Assembly: GCA_004431415.1 (NCBI GenBank)
Contig: QPMI01000034.1
Span: 1-64,000 of the forward strand
Direction of reading: 5' to 3'
DNA length: 64,000 bases
From: Cyanophora paradoxa
Taxonomy: Eukaryota; Glaucocystophyceae; Cyanophorales; Cyanophoraceae
The position numbers and the translations under genes are program-made. This document shows positions 24,101 to 34,890 of this stretch, piece after piece; within the stretch, counting starts at the first letter, position 1, and every line of letters begins with the position of its first letter. The notes under the pieces are model-generated. The model did not search any database. It saw only the letters and a program-made list of their open reading frames with translations, and was not told where the DNA came from.

Positions 24101-27100
24101 TACCGCCCCGTCGCCGCCCGCGCCGCTGCCCTCTTCTTCGTCGTCTCCGAGCTCCACGCGCTGGACCCCATGTACCAGTTCTCCCTCGCCGCCCACTCCA
24201 AGGCCCGCCCCGCCCTCCCCCCGCCCCCGCGTCTCGTTTGCCTCGCGCTGAGGGGGCGGGGGGGCAGCTCTTCGAGGGGACGATCGCGGGGGTGCCGAAG
24301 GAGGAGACGCTGGAGGGGCGCCTGGCCTCGCTCGCCGCGCACTTCACGCAGGCCGTCTACGCCGCCGCCTGCCGGAGCCTCTTCGAGCGCCACAAGCTGC
24401 CCCTCTCCCTCGCCCTCGCGTTGAAGGCCGTCCAGTCCGACGACCGCCTCGCCGCCGAGGCCGCCGCCCGCGCCCGCGAGGCCGAGGTCCGCGAGGCCCG
24501 CGCCGCCGCCGGCGGGCCCCAGGCCGGCGGCGGCGCCCAGGCCAAGGGCGGCCCCGCGGCCTCCGCCCGCGACTCGACCAACTCGCCCCGCCGCGTCCCC
24601 ACGACGCCGGGCGCCGTCCCCGCCACCCCGGGCGGCCCGCCGGCGCCCTTCTCCCTGCCCCGCCCTCCTCCCGCCGCCCCAGCATCGACGCGACGCCCGG
24701 CGGCGTGCCGGCGACGCCGTCGGCGCCGCCCACGGCGCGGCGGCGGTCGCCGGTGCCCGGGGCGGGCCCCGGGCGGGGGCGGCGGCCCTGGAGGAGGAGG
24801 CGCTGGAGCTCGGCCTGCCGCCCTTCGCCCCGCCCGAGCCCCGCGTCGACCCCGCCGAGCTCCGCTTCCTCCTCACCGGCGGCGCCCTCGCCGCCCCCGA
24901 CGAGGCGGAGGCGCCGGGGCCGGCCTGGCTCGCCCCAAGCAGCTCGCCGAGCTCCGCCAGCTCGCCCGCCTCCCGCCTTCGCCGCCGCCGCCGCCCACGC
25001 CCTCGACCCCGCCCACGCCGACGCCTGGCGCGCCTGGGCCGAGGGGCCCGCCCCGCACCGCTCCCCGCTCCCCTGCGCCCGGCCCCGCGCCGGCCCCGGC
25101 GGGGCCCCGCCGCCGGCCCCGCCCAAGCCCCGCGAGCGCTCCCCGTCCATCACCGGCCCCGCCGGCCTCCCGCCCGCCGGCCCGAGCCCCGCCGCCCCTC
25201 CCTCGCCCCCGCCCCGCCCCGAGGCCCGCCGCCCCTCCCTCGCCGCCGGCGCCCGGCCCAGCCGGCCGCCGCGGGCCAGGCGGGGCCCGGGGCGACGAGC
25301 CCGTTCGTGTCGCCGCTGCTGGGCCCGCTGCCGACGCCGAAGGGCCCCGAGCCGGCCGGGATCGCGGCGGCGATGGCGCCCCCCGCGGTGCCCCCGCTGG
25401 GCCTCGCCCCGCCGCCCGCGGCCCCGAAGGGCCTCTCCCCCTTCCAGCTCCTCCTCCTCGTCCGCGTGCTCGCCCCCGCCAAGCTCGTCCCCGCCGTCTC
25501 CGTGCGGCCCCGCCGGCCCCCTCCCCCCCGCCCCCTCGCTCGCTGACGCCCCGCCCCGCAGGACTTCATCGCGGGGGAGCTGGGGGCTGCGTTCGTGGAG
25601 CCGCCCCCGATGGACGTCCCCGCCGCCTACCGCGAGACTGGCCCCGACACGCCCCTCCTCTTCCTCCTCAGCCCGGGCGCCGACCCCGTCCCCCACGTGA
25701 CGCGCCTCGCCCAGCAGCTGCGCTTCCACCTCAAGCTCGCCGTCGTGTCGCTGGGGCAGGGCCAGGGGGCCCTCGCGGAGCGCCACATCCGGGATGCCGC
25801 CAAGCGGGGCGCCTGGGTGCTGCTCCAGAACTGCCACCTCGCCGCCTCCTGGATGCCGGCCCTCGAGCGCCTCGTCGACCAGGCCGCCGCCGGCGACCTC
25901 GGCACCGTGCACCCCTCCTTCCGCCTCTTCCTCACCTCGGCCCCCACCCCCGCCTTCCCCGTCTCCGTCCTCCGCTCGGCGGTGAAGGTGGCGGCGGAGG
26001 CGCCGCGGGGCGTGCGGGCGCTGCTGCAGCGGGCGTACGCGGCGCTCTCGCCCGAGTTCGTGGACGGGGCGGAGTACTGCCAGTGGAAGGCGGACGTGCA
26101 GATCCCCGGCAACGAGAAGAAGAAGCCCCCGAAGGAGTCCCCCGCCCGCACCACCTTCAAGCGCCTCCTCTACGCCCTCTGCTTCTTCCACGCCGCCGCC
26201 CTCGAGCGCCGCAAGTACGGGCCGCTCGGGTGGAACGTGCGGTACGAGTTCACGGAGGGGGACCTCGCGGTGAGCGTGCGGCAGCTGCACGCGTTCCTGC
26301 TGCCCCGCGGCGAGGAGGGCCCCGCCGCCCTGCCCCTCAAGACCCTCCACTACCTCGTCGGCCACGCCAACGCGCGCCCCGCCCCTCCCCTCCCGCCACT
26401 CCCGCCCCTCTCTCCCTTCTGACCTCCTCGCAGTACGGCGGCCGGGTGACGGACGACTGGGACCGGCGGGCGCTGCTGGCGCTGCTGACGGAGTCCCTCT
26501 CGGAGCAGGCGGCCGCCGCCGCCGGCCACCGCCTGACCCCCTCGGGGCTCTACCGGGCGCCCGCGGACGGGCCGTACGAGGGGGTGCTGGAGCACGTGCG
26601 GGGGGTGCCGGCGCGGGACGAGCCCGAGGTCTTCGGGCTGCACCCCAACGCCGAGCTCGCCTACGGCCTCGCCGACTCCGCCTCCCTCCTCTCCTCCCTC
26701 CTCGCCCTCCAGCCCCGCGACGCACCCGCCCCGGGCGGCCACGCCGCCGCCGCGCACGCCCCCGCCCCGGTCCTCTCCCCGGCGCCCTCGCGGCGGGGCC
26801 CGGGCCCGGCCCCCGGCCCGCCGGCCGGTTCGAAGGAGGGCGCGGTGCTGGCGGTCGCCGCGGAGATCGTCGGGCGCCTCGCCGGCAGCCTCGAGGGGGA
26901 CGCCGCCGCCACGGGGCGCCCGGCCGCGTACGAGGACCCGATGAGCGTGGTGCTCGCGCAGGAGCTGCAGCGCTACGGGCGCCTCCTCGCCGCCGTGCGG
27001 GCCTCCCTCGCCGACCTCCGCGCCGCCCTCTCGGGGCTGGCGCCGATGTCGCCCGAGCTGGAGGCCCTCGCCCAGGCCCTCTTCGACGGGGCGGTCCCCG

Positions 27101-27756
27101 CCGCCTGGGCCGCCCGCTCCTACCCGACCCTCAAGCCCCTCGCCTCCTGGCTCGCCGACCTCTGCGCCCGCCTCGCCTACCTCCAGCGCTGGGCCGACGA
27201 GGGGCCCCCCGCCAACGCCTGCTTCTGGCTCCCCGCCTTCTTCTTCCCCCAGGCCTTCCTCACCGCCGTCCTCCAGGGGTACGCGCGCCGCCACCGCGTC
27301 CCCATCGACATCCTCTCCTTCCGCTTCGCCGTCACCCGCCACTCGGGGGCGCCCGGCGACGAGCCGGCGGCCGCCCCGCCCGACGGCTGCTACGTGCGCG
27401 GCCTCTTCCTCGAGGGCGCCCGCTGGGACCCCGCCGCCGGCTGCCTCGCCGAGCAGCGGGCCCGCGAGCTCCGCGCCCCCTTCCCCGTCCTCCAGCTCCT
27501 GCCCTTCCAGACCCGCACCTACGGCCCCGCGGGGACGGCGGGGCGGGCGAGCTTCAAAGACACCGGCCCGGGGGCGCTGAAGCCCGGCCTGGAGTGGTAC
27601 GCCTGCCCCTGCTACAAGACGGCGGGGCGGGCCGGCACGCTCTCCACCACGGGCCACTCCACCAACTACGTCCTCACCGTCCACCTCCCCTCCGACCGCC
27701 CCGAGGCCTTCTGGGTCCGCCGCTCCGCCGCCCTCCTCTGCTCCCTACCCGAGTAG
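12156..27756 (+). CDS. axonemal inner-arm dynein heavy chain (DNAH1/3/7/12 group)
   Basis: Minus-end-directed microtubule motor of the flagellar axoneme. The tail spans about 12,156-17,800, with linker phrases such as [16 protein letters not shown] and [19 protein letters not shown]1: [20 protein letters not shown], Walker [11 protein letters not shown] near 17,958, Walker [17 protein letters not shown]2: GPTLAGKS near 18,878. AAA3: GETGTGKS near 20,097. AAA4: GVGGSGRQS near 21,253. The stalk coiled coil and microtubule-binding domain occupy about 22,150-23,100. AAA5/6 and the C-terminal domain follow, with [10 protein letters not shown] and the near-terminal [16 protein letters not shown] is at 27,754-27,756. 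[20 protein letters not shown] and [19 protein letters not shown] resemble single-headed inner-arm heavy chains, but the exact subfamily is not settled. There are 20 or more introns of 55-70 nt, at least four starting GC. Pro/Ala-rich insertions of uncertain frame interrupt AAA6 (about 24,430-24,780 and 25,080-25,290). The acceptor-like sequence just upstream suggests the first exon may lie earlier. Confidence 0.93.
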
Positions 27757-28026
27757 CCGCCGCGCCGGCTCTTCCCGTCGTTGTAGTCGCGTAGCTGCCT
27801 GTATTCTCTGTTAATCCACATCGATATCGCCCGTCGGCGTCCACGATCGCGCTGCGGGCGCCAGCGCTAGCTGCAGTTCGCCAGTTTTTCGCCGAAGCGA
27901 TCAAATCTGGGGGGGGGGAAGAGAGTTGCCGGGGCTACGTACATTGCGTCGGAACTTGATCGAAGGAGCTTGGTTTTCGTAGATCCAGAGCCTGCCTTGC
28001 TGTAGTTCGCTTCTCGCAGCCGCAGC

Positions 28027-29275
28027 ATGTCCGGAGAAGCAGCGACGCGGCAGTTTCCAGACACAGGGCCGGGGCACCTCGCTCGCCTGCAGCGGCCGGG
28101 GTGCAGGTACTTCAATCTCAACCCTTACGAAGGTGCCCTTGCTCTTTCTTGCCCCTCGTATCCGCTGCCGTCTCACCACATTCGTCGGAAAGTTCTCGAC
28201 CTTCCCTACGATGCCGACAACGACACCATCAAGAAGACATACCGACGCATCTCGCTGATGGTGCATCCAGACAAGAACCCGGACGTCCCGGCGGCGAAGG
28301 ACGTCTTCGACGCAGTGAGCAAGGCCTACAAGTCCCTCGTTGTGGTTCGCACATCTGCCGCTTCGCTTCAGAACGCTCTTCTCCTCTATTCTTTCCACGG
28401 CATGCCGGGGCCGAGGCCCCGGTACGCGGTCGCGCGTCCCTGAAACCGGCCGCTCTCCCCATCCAGATGAGCCAGCACGCCGGCCCCACGCCGTGCTCAA
28501 CGCTCAGCCGTAGCGGTGGGACATTTCGCAGTAGCTTAAGTCTAGCGCCGTAGTCAGACTGCTTTCCCGCCTCGCCTGCCTTCCCCGCTATAACAGTTCC
28601 CTCCCGCAGGACGAAGAGGCGCGCGGTGTCGTGGACAGAATCGTTGCCGAGTCGAAGAAGCGAGTTGAGGACGAGTACAAGAAGCAGAAGAAAGAGAAGG
28701 ACAAGGACGGGAAGACCCTGATGGATCAGATGGGGCTCGTCAAGGAGGAGGACTACACGCAGACAGAGGAGTACAGGAACAAGATGCGGGTCAGTCCCTC
28801 GTTCTCACTGCACATGCGCGCCACCCTCATCGTCTGCGAAGGTCCTCACATGCAAGCTGTTCATGGAAGTCGAGGTGGAGAAGGAGAAGCTGCAGCAGCG
28901 CGAGTTCAACGAGCGGGCGCGCGAAGCGGAGAAGGACAAGGAGGAGAAGACGAAGCGGAAGAAGGAGGAGGACCACGACAAGGAGTGGGAGGAGAGCCGC
29001 GAGGGCCGCGTCGGCACCTGGCGCGACTTCACGGACGGCTCCCACAAAAGGCCCAAGGTCCGCCCCCGCCGCTGCCGCCGCCTCCACGGGAGGCTTCGCT
29101 CACGCAGCGCGCAGGGCATGGTCAAGCTGCCGACCAAGAAGCTCGAGACGAAGGCAGACGTCAAGAGTGCCGCACAAGCAGCCTCGGCGTCCGTTCCGGT
29201 GCGCGGCGTTGCGCGAATCGCGGATACTGCAATTGAATCTGACCGTTTCCGCAGCTCATGCGCCGCATGGCGTAG
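28027..29275 (+). CDS. DNAJC8: DNAJC8-like splicing-associated J-domain protein
   Basis: Nuclear Hsp40 co-chaperone linked in animals to SR-protein kinase and the spliceosome. Exons: 28027-28132, 28193-28338, 28610-28789, 28842-29057, 29115-29198 and 29255-29275; all phases join without a break. The J domain is VLDLPYDADNDTIKKTYRR plus ISLMVHPDKNPD with the essential HPD, placed after a short N-terminus (FNLNPYE) as in DNAJC8. A long charged helical tail follows (KKRVEDEYKKQKKEKDKDGK, FMEVEVEKEKLQQREFNE, WEESREGRVGTWRDF), where EESR-GRV-W-F is characteristic of the family. The protein ends VPLMRRMA. The 271-nt second intron is much longer than others in the window; I saw no clear RNA gene in it. 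Confidence 0.9.
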
Positions 29276-29420
29276 GCATCGACTTTCGACGCGCTCCCTC
29301 CTCGCCCCGACTTCAACCCTCTCCTCTCCCCTGCCCGTCTCTCACCTGCACGCCGCCCTCTTTAATTCCCCTCCCGCGCTCCAGCCTCGCTCCCTGCCCC
29401 CCGGCGCCCCATTGTCTGCT

Positions 29421-29439
29421 CCCCCCCCCCCCCCCCCCC
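29421..29439. repeat. poly(C) tract in a convergent spacer
   Basis: Nineteen consecutive C residues lie in the 271-bp spacer between the 3' ends of DNAJC8 (+) and the EF-hand gene (-). Nothing else is evident in that spacer. Confidence 0.85.
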
Positions 29440-29546
29440 TCTGCTCAGCTTCCCCACCCGCCTCTGCGCTACGACTGACCTCCGCCCCCACCTGTGCCCT
29501 GTGAATAGAACCAACCCTGCTTTCAAACGAAGGCGCGCGGCGCTCG

Positions 29547-31079
29547 CTATCTGTACCCGATGCGGCCGCCGCCGCCTCGGGGGGACCTGCTGCTGGCGAG
29601 CGGGCTCCCGCCGCCGAGGGAGGAGCGGCCGGCGCCGAACGACGACCCCTTGGACGCCTCGGCGCCCCTGCACCGACGCGCGCGTCAGCCGGGGCGCGGC
29701 GGGGGCGGGGGGCGGGGGGCGCGCTTGCGGGGCGAGCTGCGCTGCTGGTTGAACTCGGCGGAGTGGAAGGGGTCGCGGTGGCGCCGCGGGCTCTGGTCCC
29801 CTTGTAGCGCGGGCTCCGCGCCCGCCCGTACTTCCCCAGGTCCACCCTGCCCCCGCCCCTCAGCCGCGCCCCGGCCCCCGCCGGCCTGCCGCGCCCCGCG
29901 CGCACTTCGCGGGCTCGAGGGCGCGCTTCTTGAGCCTGGGGCGGGGCTCAGGCGGGGGCGGGGCGGGGGAGGGGGCGGGGGCGGGGGCGGGGCGCCTGCA
30001 GAACTCGGTGAAGGAGAGCTGCCGGTCCTTGTCGATGTCCTGCGCGTTGAAGAGCTCGCTCGCCTCCGGGTTCTCGTACACCTTCTTCCCGAACCGCTGC
30101 CCCGCCCCGTCGGCCCCCGCCCGGGCGCGAGGCGGGCGGGCGTGGGGGCGGGGGGGCACCATGAACTCGGCCTGGAAGTACTCGTCCACGGAGACGAAGC
30201 CCGACCCGTCGCTGTCGTTCATCTGCGCGCCCCAGCCCCGCCCCGTCGGCCCCCCCCGCCCCGCCTCGCGCCGGCGCCCGGCCGGCCCCGCCCCGAGCCG
30301 CACACCATGAACTCTGCCGAGGGCGTCAGTACGGCGCGGGGCGGGGCGGGGCGGGGGCGGGGGGACCGGCGAGGATGTAGAGGTCCTTGGGCTCGAGGCC
30401 GCTCTTGTCCTTCCGGCTCCGGTAGAACATCCGCCTGCGCGCCGCCCCGGCCGCCACGTTCGGGCGCCGCAGGGGCGCCGGGGCGGGGCCCTGGGGCGGC
30501 GCACTGGAACTCGTCCCAGCTGAGCATCGCGTCGCAGTCCTCGTCCACCTGCCACAGCATGTCCTGCACCTCCGACTGCCGCGCGCCCCGCCCCGCCGTC
30601 AGCGCCGGGGCCCCGCCTGTGACAGGGACGGGGCGGCGCGGCGCACCCGCTTGACGGCGTGCTTCAGCTTCACAAACTGCGCGTGCAGCTCCGGCACGCT
30701 GATCTTTCCATCCTGGTCCTTGTCAATCGTCTCAAATACACGCCTGAGGTTCTCCAGCTCCTGTGGCCGGCGTCAGCGAAACAGAGAAGGGCCGAGCGGA
30801 TGCGCAGGCGGCGACCCCAGGCGGAGATTCCCACTTTATGATGCTCTGTTTAGTGACGCCGCTGGCTTTAGGGCTTGGGCCAGGGCCCAGGGCCGGCCTT
30901 AGCTGGCAGGGTCGTTCGGGGTGACCCGCCGGTCGATTAGAGAGCACGCTTCTGCCCCATGCTGCTCACCTGCCTACTTGCATACTCCTTGAACTCAACG
31001 CTGCCAGGGTGCGTGCGCCGCCTTAGCTGGACTGGGCATCACTTGGGCGGGTGTCGCACCTCACGAGCTTGGCGTCCAT
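29547..31079 (-). CDS. four-EF-hand calcium-binding protein (calmodulin superfamily)
   Basis: Exons from the ATG at 31079 give MDAKL, then LRRRTHPGSVEFKEYASRQ, then ELENLRRVFETIDKDQDGKI and onward. Loop 1 is DKDQDGKISVPE. Loop 2 is DEDCDAMLSWDE, lacking the usual central Gly. Then come MFYRSRKDKSGLEPKDLYIL, loop 3 DSDGSGFVSVDE and loop 4 DIDKDRQLSFTE. All four loops keep acidic residues at positions 1, 3 and 12. The spacing and the motif before loop 3 resemble calmodulin-like proteins of flagellates. After the fourth hand comes a basic/Ser-rich tail (LKKRALEPAK, DPFHSAEFNQQRSSPRK, SSLGGGSPLASSRS) ending GRIGYR-stop at 29547. The intron right after the fourth hand (29995-29936) starts GC. The target protein is unknown; a flagellar role is inferred only from the family. 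Confidence 0.8.
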
Positions 31080-31535
31080 AGGCCCGCCGGGGCGGGATCA
31101 AGCTAGCTACAGCTTTCTCTCCTTGCACAAGTTGTCAGCCTGTTTCAGCGGTCGTGTTAACCCTAGCCTCTTGTTTGTTTGCCACTCTACCCCCAGCAAA
31201 GTTGCCGATAACCGTGCCTTCTGCCTCGGCCTGCTTTTCGAGCATCTGCGTGCCTTTTCCCAGGCTTTGAACATCATCCATTGCTGAACGGAGCTAGCTT
31301 TCGCCCAACGGACCTTACAAGCTCCTGCACTGCCGCGCAGTGCGGCAGTTACTCTAGATCTTCACCCCTTCGCATCGACCTGGTCCGCCGGCTTCCATTT
31401 CGCTAAACAACTTGCAATTTGATTGCTATCCTGACGATCAGCAGGCCGGCGCCGGTCGAGGACAGTAATTCCCCGTTGCCTTGCCCCTGCTGACGGCCCG
31501 AGGCTTGCAAACGAACCCGTCTCTCGCGCATCAAG
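31080..31535. other. divergent spacer (start regions of two genes)
   Basis: This 456-bp region separates the start codons of the EF-hand gene (-) and a coiled-coil gene (+). It is noticeably poorer in GC than the exons and includes two GCTAGCT-type motifs (near 31,100 and 31,292). No convincing coding exon was found. It probably carries promoters and 5' UTRs for both genes. Confidence 0.5.
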
Positions 31536-32882
31536 ATGGCGTCGCCGGCTAACTCGTCCGACGGAGGGGACGCCGTGCTGCTGGAGCCGACGCTGAGCGC
31601 CCTGAAGCGGAGGGCCTCCACGGGGAGCCCCCTGGACCAGCTCAAGTTCGGCGGCAAGCGCTCCTCCGTCGTGGAGACCGTCGTCGGCCTCGACGAGCGT
31701 GCGCGGGACGCCCCCCTCGCCCGCACCCAAGCGGCCACCGCTGACGGCGGCGGCTCCGGACAGACGCGGACCAGTACGCGATGCTGGCGCGCTCGTTCCT
31801 GGCCAAGCTCGAGGAGCAGTCCGTGCAGCTCGCGCGCTCCCGCGAGGACGCCTCCTGCCGCCTCGAGGTCCGCGGCGGCCCCGCCGGGGCGGCGCGGTGA
31901 CGCGCGCGCCGAGGGCGGGGCGGGGCGGGGCGCAGGCGTCGCAGGACAGCGCGCTGCTGGCGGCGTGCGAGGCGTCGGTGGCGGCGGCCGCCGAGGAGGA
32001 GAAGGCCGCCGCCGTCGCGCGCGCGAACCGGGAGGCGCTGCGGCTGCGGCACGCGATCGCGAAGGGGCGGAAGGAGTGGGAGAAGCAGCGGGGGCGGCTG
32101 GAGCGGGAGGAGCGGACGCTGGCGGCGGCGGAGGAGCAGCGGCAGAAGGCGGAGGCGGGGTACCTGGCGGCGCAGCGCAAGTGGGCGCTGCAGACGAGCG
32201 AGAAGCAGAGCCTCGAGGAGGAGCTCGCCGCCATCCAGAAGGCCGTCGCCGACGCCCAGCTCCGCCGCCGCGTCATCGCCCAGGAGGTGCCCCGCCCCGC
32301 CCCGCCCCGCCCCGCCCCGCCCCGCCCGGGACGCTGGGCCCGACGGGGGGGGCGGCGCGCAGACGGAGGAGGCGCAGCGGCAGCTGCGGGAGTGCAACAC
32401 GCGGTACTACCAGGAGTCCCAGCGGATGGCGCTCGAGGCGAAGAAGGCGACGGAGCTGCGGCAGGCGATCGTCAAGGCCCGCAAGGAGCGCGAGCGCATG
32501 GACGCCCTCGCCCGCCTCGAGCAGGAGGCGGCCAACGGGCTCGTGCGGGAGCGCGTGGAGACGGCGGCGCGCCTCGAGCGCGAGATGGCCGCCCACGTCG
32601 AGGCCATGGAGCGCCTCACCGTCCTCGCCGCCGCCGACGCCCCGCCCCGCCCCCCCGCCTCCGCCTCCCCGCCCGCCACGCCGACCAAGCCGCTCGCCCC
32701 CGCCACCCCGGAGCGCGCCAGGCTGGCCCCTCGGTGGGGCGGCGGCGGGGCCGTCGAGCGCGGGGTCGACGCCGGAGCGGCGGGGCTCGGCGGCGCGCCT
32801 GCTGGCCTCGTGGGGCCTGCGCCCCATGGAGGCCGGCCCCGACGCCTACCCCGCACCCTGCGCCCCCTGGCCCGCCTCCTGA
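31536..32882 (+). CDS. coiled-coil protein, function unknown
   Basis: Starts MASPANSSDGGDAVLLEPTL at 31536. The joined exons read DEHADQYAMLARSFLAKLEE, SVQLARSREDASCRLE, then a long uninterrupted helix (EEEKAAAVARANREALRLRH, KEWEKQRGRLEREERTLAAA, QTSEKQSLEEELAAIQKAVA, ATELRQAIVKARKERERMDA). Introns lie near 31701-31750 (GTGCGCGG to CGGACAG), 31869-31935 and 32287-32362 (GTGCCCCG to GGCGCGCAG). The C-terminus is Pro/Ala-rich, with a frame change near 32720-32780 that I could not resolve. It most likely ends SWGLRPMEAG...CAPWPAS at TGA 32880-32882. The Glu/Arg/Ala periodicity supports a long coiled coil. No enzymatic motif is visible. A cytoskeletal or flagellar scaffold is plausible but unsupported beyond structure. 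Confidence 0.65.
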   Translation: MASPANSSDGGDAVLLEPTLSALKRRASTGSPLDQLKFGGKRSSVVETVVGLDERARDAPLARTQAATADGGGSGQTRTSTRCWRARSWPSSRSSPCSSRAPARTPPAASRSAAAPPGRRGDARAEGGAGRGAGVAGQRAAGGVRGVGGGGRRGGEGRRRRAREPGGAAAAARDREGAEGVGEAAGAAGAGGADAGGGGGAAAEGGGGVPGGAAQVGAADEREAEPRGGARRHPEGRRRRPAPPPRHRPGGAPPRPAPPRPAPPGTLGPTGGAARRRRRRSGSCGSATRGTTRSPSGWRSRRRRRRSCGRRSSRPARSASAWTPSPASSRRRPTGSCGSAWRRRRASSARWPPTSRPWSASPSSPPPTPRPAPPPPPPRPPRRPSRSPPPPRSAPGWPLGGAAAGPSSAGSTPERRGSAARLLASWGLRPMEAGPDAYPAPCAPWPAS

Positions 32883-33808
32883 GCCAGCCCCGCCCCGCCC
32901 CCTCGCCGCCTTCAGATCTCCCACATTTACAGGGGGGCCCCCGCCCCGGGCGCTGCCCCTTACGCGCTGTAGCTCTTGATCTTGAAATCGAAGCCCTCAG
33001 CTGTACTACGGTAGTCGCCAGCTGTCAGGTCGATTTCTTTTCTTTGAATGCGTGTTTTCGTATCCGTATGCACAGACTTCGCCCAGAAACACCGTAGTTC
33101 TAGAAATTACGAAGTTAGAAGAGCTCCCGGAGTCCGCTGCAGACATCGCTAGCGCTGGTTTTCTTTTTCTTTGAACCTGTTTTTCGGTTCGTATCGGTAT
33201 ACGTATACGTACTACGGTATGTCCGGGACCAAATATCATAGTATGCTCATGAACTTCATGATCAAGGCTTCGAAATTCAGAACTCTCATGGCATATGCAT
33301 GCATTGTTGCCTTAGTAGTTAGGCCGGGCCATTGGCCAATGATTCATGCTCTGAGAGTCAAGACTCGGACTCGGGATATTGATGTACATGTAGGCACTGA
33401 TCATGATCCGATGATCATCGGATCACAAGCTTTCAGGTCTCAGAGTCTCGCGAGATCATCGCGTCCGACGGTCGAATCGAGCTTCAAGGCTTCAAGGGCT
33501 CCGGGCTTGCCAGGCCCGGCGGCCCCGGCGGGCCGGGTTCCCCTTTGAATCTGTTAAACTTCAAGGCTTGTTAACGTTAAACGAATCTGTCACAGTGTTC
33601 ATCGGATCCGATATCGATGATCTTCGGATCATGAACTTCGGAAGCCATGATCAGTGTTTCAAGTTTATCGGATATCACAGTATCGATAATGTACAATGTG
33701 ACATTACGCAGCCTGGCAGCCTAGACTAGTACTGGTAGCAGCCTGTGCATGCTGGCAGGCTCGAGCCAGAGCGTACTAAGTTACGGTACCGACCGTACGG
33801 TCGCGTAA
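32883..33808. other. low-GC, palindrome-rich intergenic island
   Basis: After the coiled-coil gene, composition changes sharply. From about 33,000 to 33,800 the sequence is far richer in A+T than any exon here. It is crowded with palindromic words: GATCATGATC near 33,398, GATGATCATC near 33,409, GGATCC near 33,604, ATATCGAT near 33,610, GTATACGTATACGTAC near 33,197 and GCATATGCATGC near 33,290. GATC occurs many times within 300 bp. No intron signals or coding bias are seen. It could be a decayed mobile element or a regulatory/replication region; I see no terminal repeats or target-site duplication that would settle this. Confidence 0.55.
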
Positions 33809-34724
33809 TTATATCGCGTGCTTGAGGAGGGGCGGCGGCAGGCCCGGGAGCAGAGGAGGAGCCCGCCGCCTCGGAAGGCTCGCAGTGCTCGCCGCCGCTG
33901 CCGGCCGCGAGAAGGCCGCGGCGCAGCTCGCCGGCCGCTGCCCGCCGCCGTCACCCCGAGCCGGCGCACTCCCCGCGACCCCCGCGCACACCGCCGCGTC
34001 GCGCTGCAGGCCAGCGCTGCGCCCAGGCGGCTTCAGCGGCGGGCCGTGGTCCGAGCGCGCGGCCTCGGGAGCCGCACGTGGAGTGGGCGTAGGCGCCAAC
34101 GTACTCGGCGAGGACGAGGCGGTAGGCCCGGTTGTGCCACCCCACGAGGAATGCCCCCGCACACAGCCCCGTCTGCAGGCGCGTCAGAAGCGGCCGGGGG
34201 CGGGCGGGGGCGGAAGGGGCGGGGCGGGGCGCTACCCGGAGGAGCAGGCAAAGACGTCTTGAGCAGCGTCTTGGCGTCTTGAGAGGACCACCCGCGACGC
34301 CATCGCGCACGCCGCCAGCGAGAGCAGCTGCAGCTGCCCCAGCCGCTCGTCCGAGCTCGTCGCGTTCAGGCCCTGCAGATCCACAAAGCCCCTCACCATT
34401 CGATACGCGCAGCTCCGTTGGTAGACCTGCCGCTCCGTTGGTACGCGCAGGCGGAGCCTGCAAGCGCGTGGCACCATCATCACGGCTGTGCGTCCACGCG
34501 CGCGGTTTGCAGCAGCGTCGCCCGTAGCCGCATTCACTCCAGAGCGCTCCCACTTCAAGACGCCCTCATTCAACTCCGGCGCGCTTTCGCGAGTGCGTAG
34601 AAGAGGCACGGCGACTGGCAGCGGGTTCTCCATCGAGCTCTGCGATAGCAGGCCAGCCGTAGGCGCCGACGAGCACAATGAAGGTGGATGTCGCAAGTGC
34701 CCACAGGCGACGTCGGACTCTCAT
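33809..34724 (-). CDS. possible small secreted or membrane protein
   Basis: The minus-strand ATG at 34724 begins MRVRRRLWALATSTFIVLVG, a basic N-terminus followed by a hydrophobic stretch typical of a signal peptide or anchor. Downstream candidate exons read LNATSSDERLGQLQLLSLAA and CAMASRVVLSRRQDAAQDVF. A clear intron follows at about 34,236-34,174 (GTAGCGCC, CTGACGCGCCTGCAG), then either a hydrophobic frame (TGLCAGAFLVGWHNRAYRLV) or an overlapping open frame that runs to about 33,809. The exon joins do not resolve to one reading frame by eye, so the protein sequence and 3' end are uncertain. No family is recognised. Confidence 0.4.
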
Positions 34725-34890
34725 CTCGTCGACCTGCACAGGAAGGGGGAGCTAACCCGGCTGGGGTAGAGAGTACACGAGGGCCGGGGTAAGCGAAACA
34801 GAGTGGGAACCGCGTCCTCGATCCGATTCCTCGCATTCCGTTTAGAGCCGACGTCGAAAGCAACCGTGTTCAGAGAGCCCGCGCCGACAG

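Noticed and set aside
18904-27756. Reading the 2950-codon plus-strand frame as one intronless protein
   Set aside because: Conserved dynein sequence changes frame at several clear GT-AG or GC-AG introns, so the long frame is partly accidental read-through of introns.
33809-34162. Open frame ending LPPPLLKHAI as a separate gene
   Set aside because: It overlaps a hydrophobic alternative frame after a shared acceptor, and neither joins cleanly upstream; kept only as part of the low-confidence gene at 33,809-34,724.
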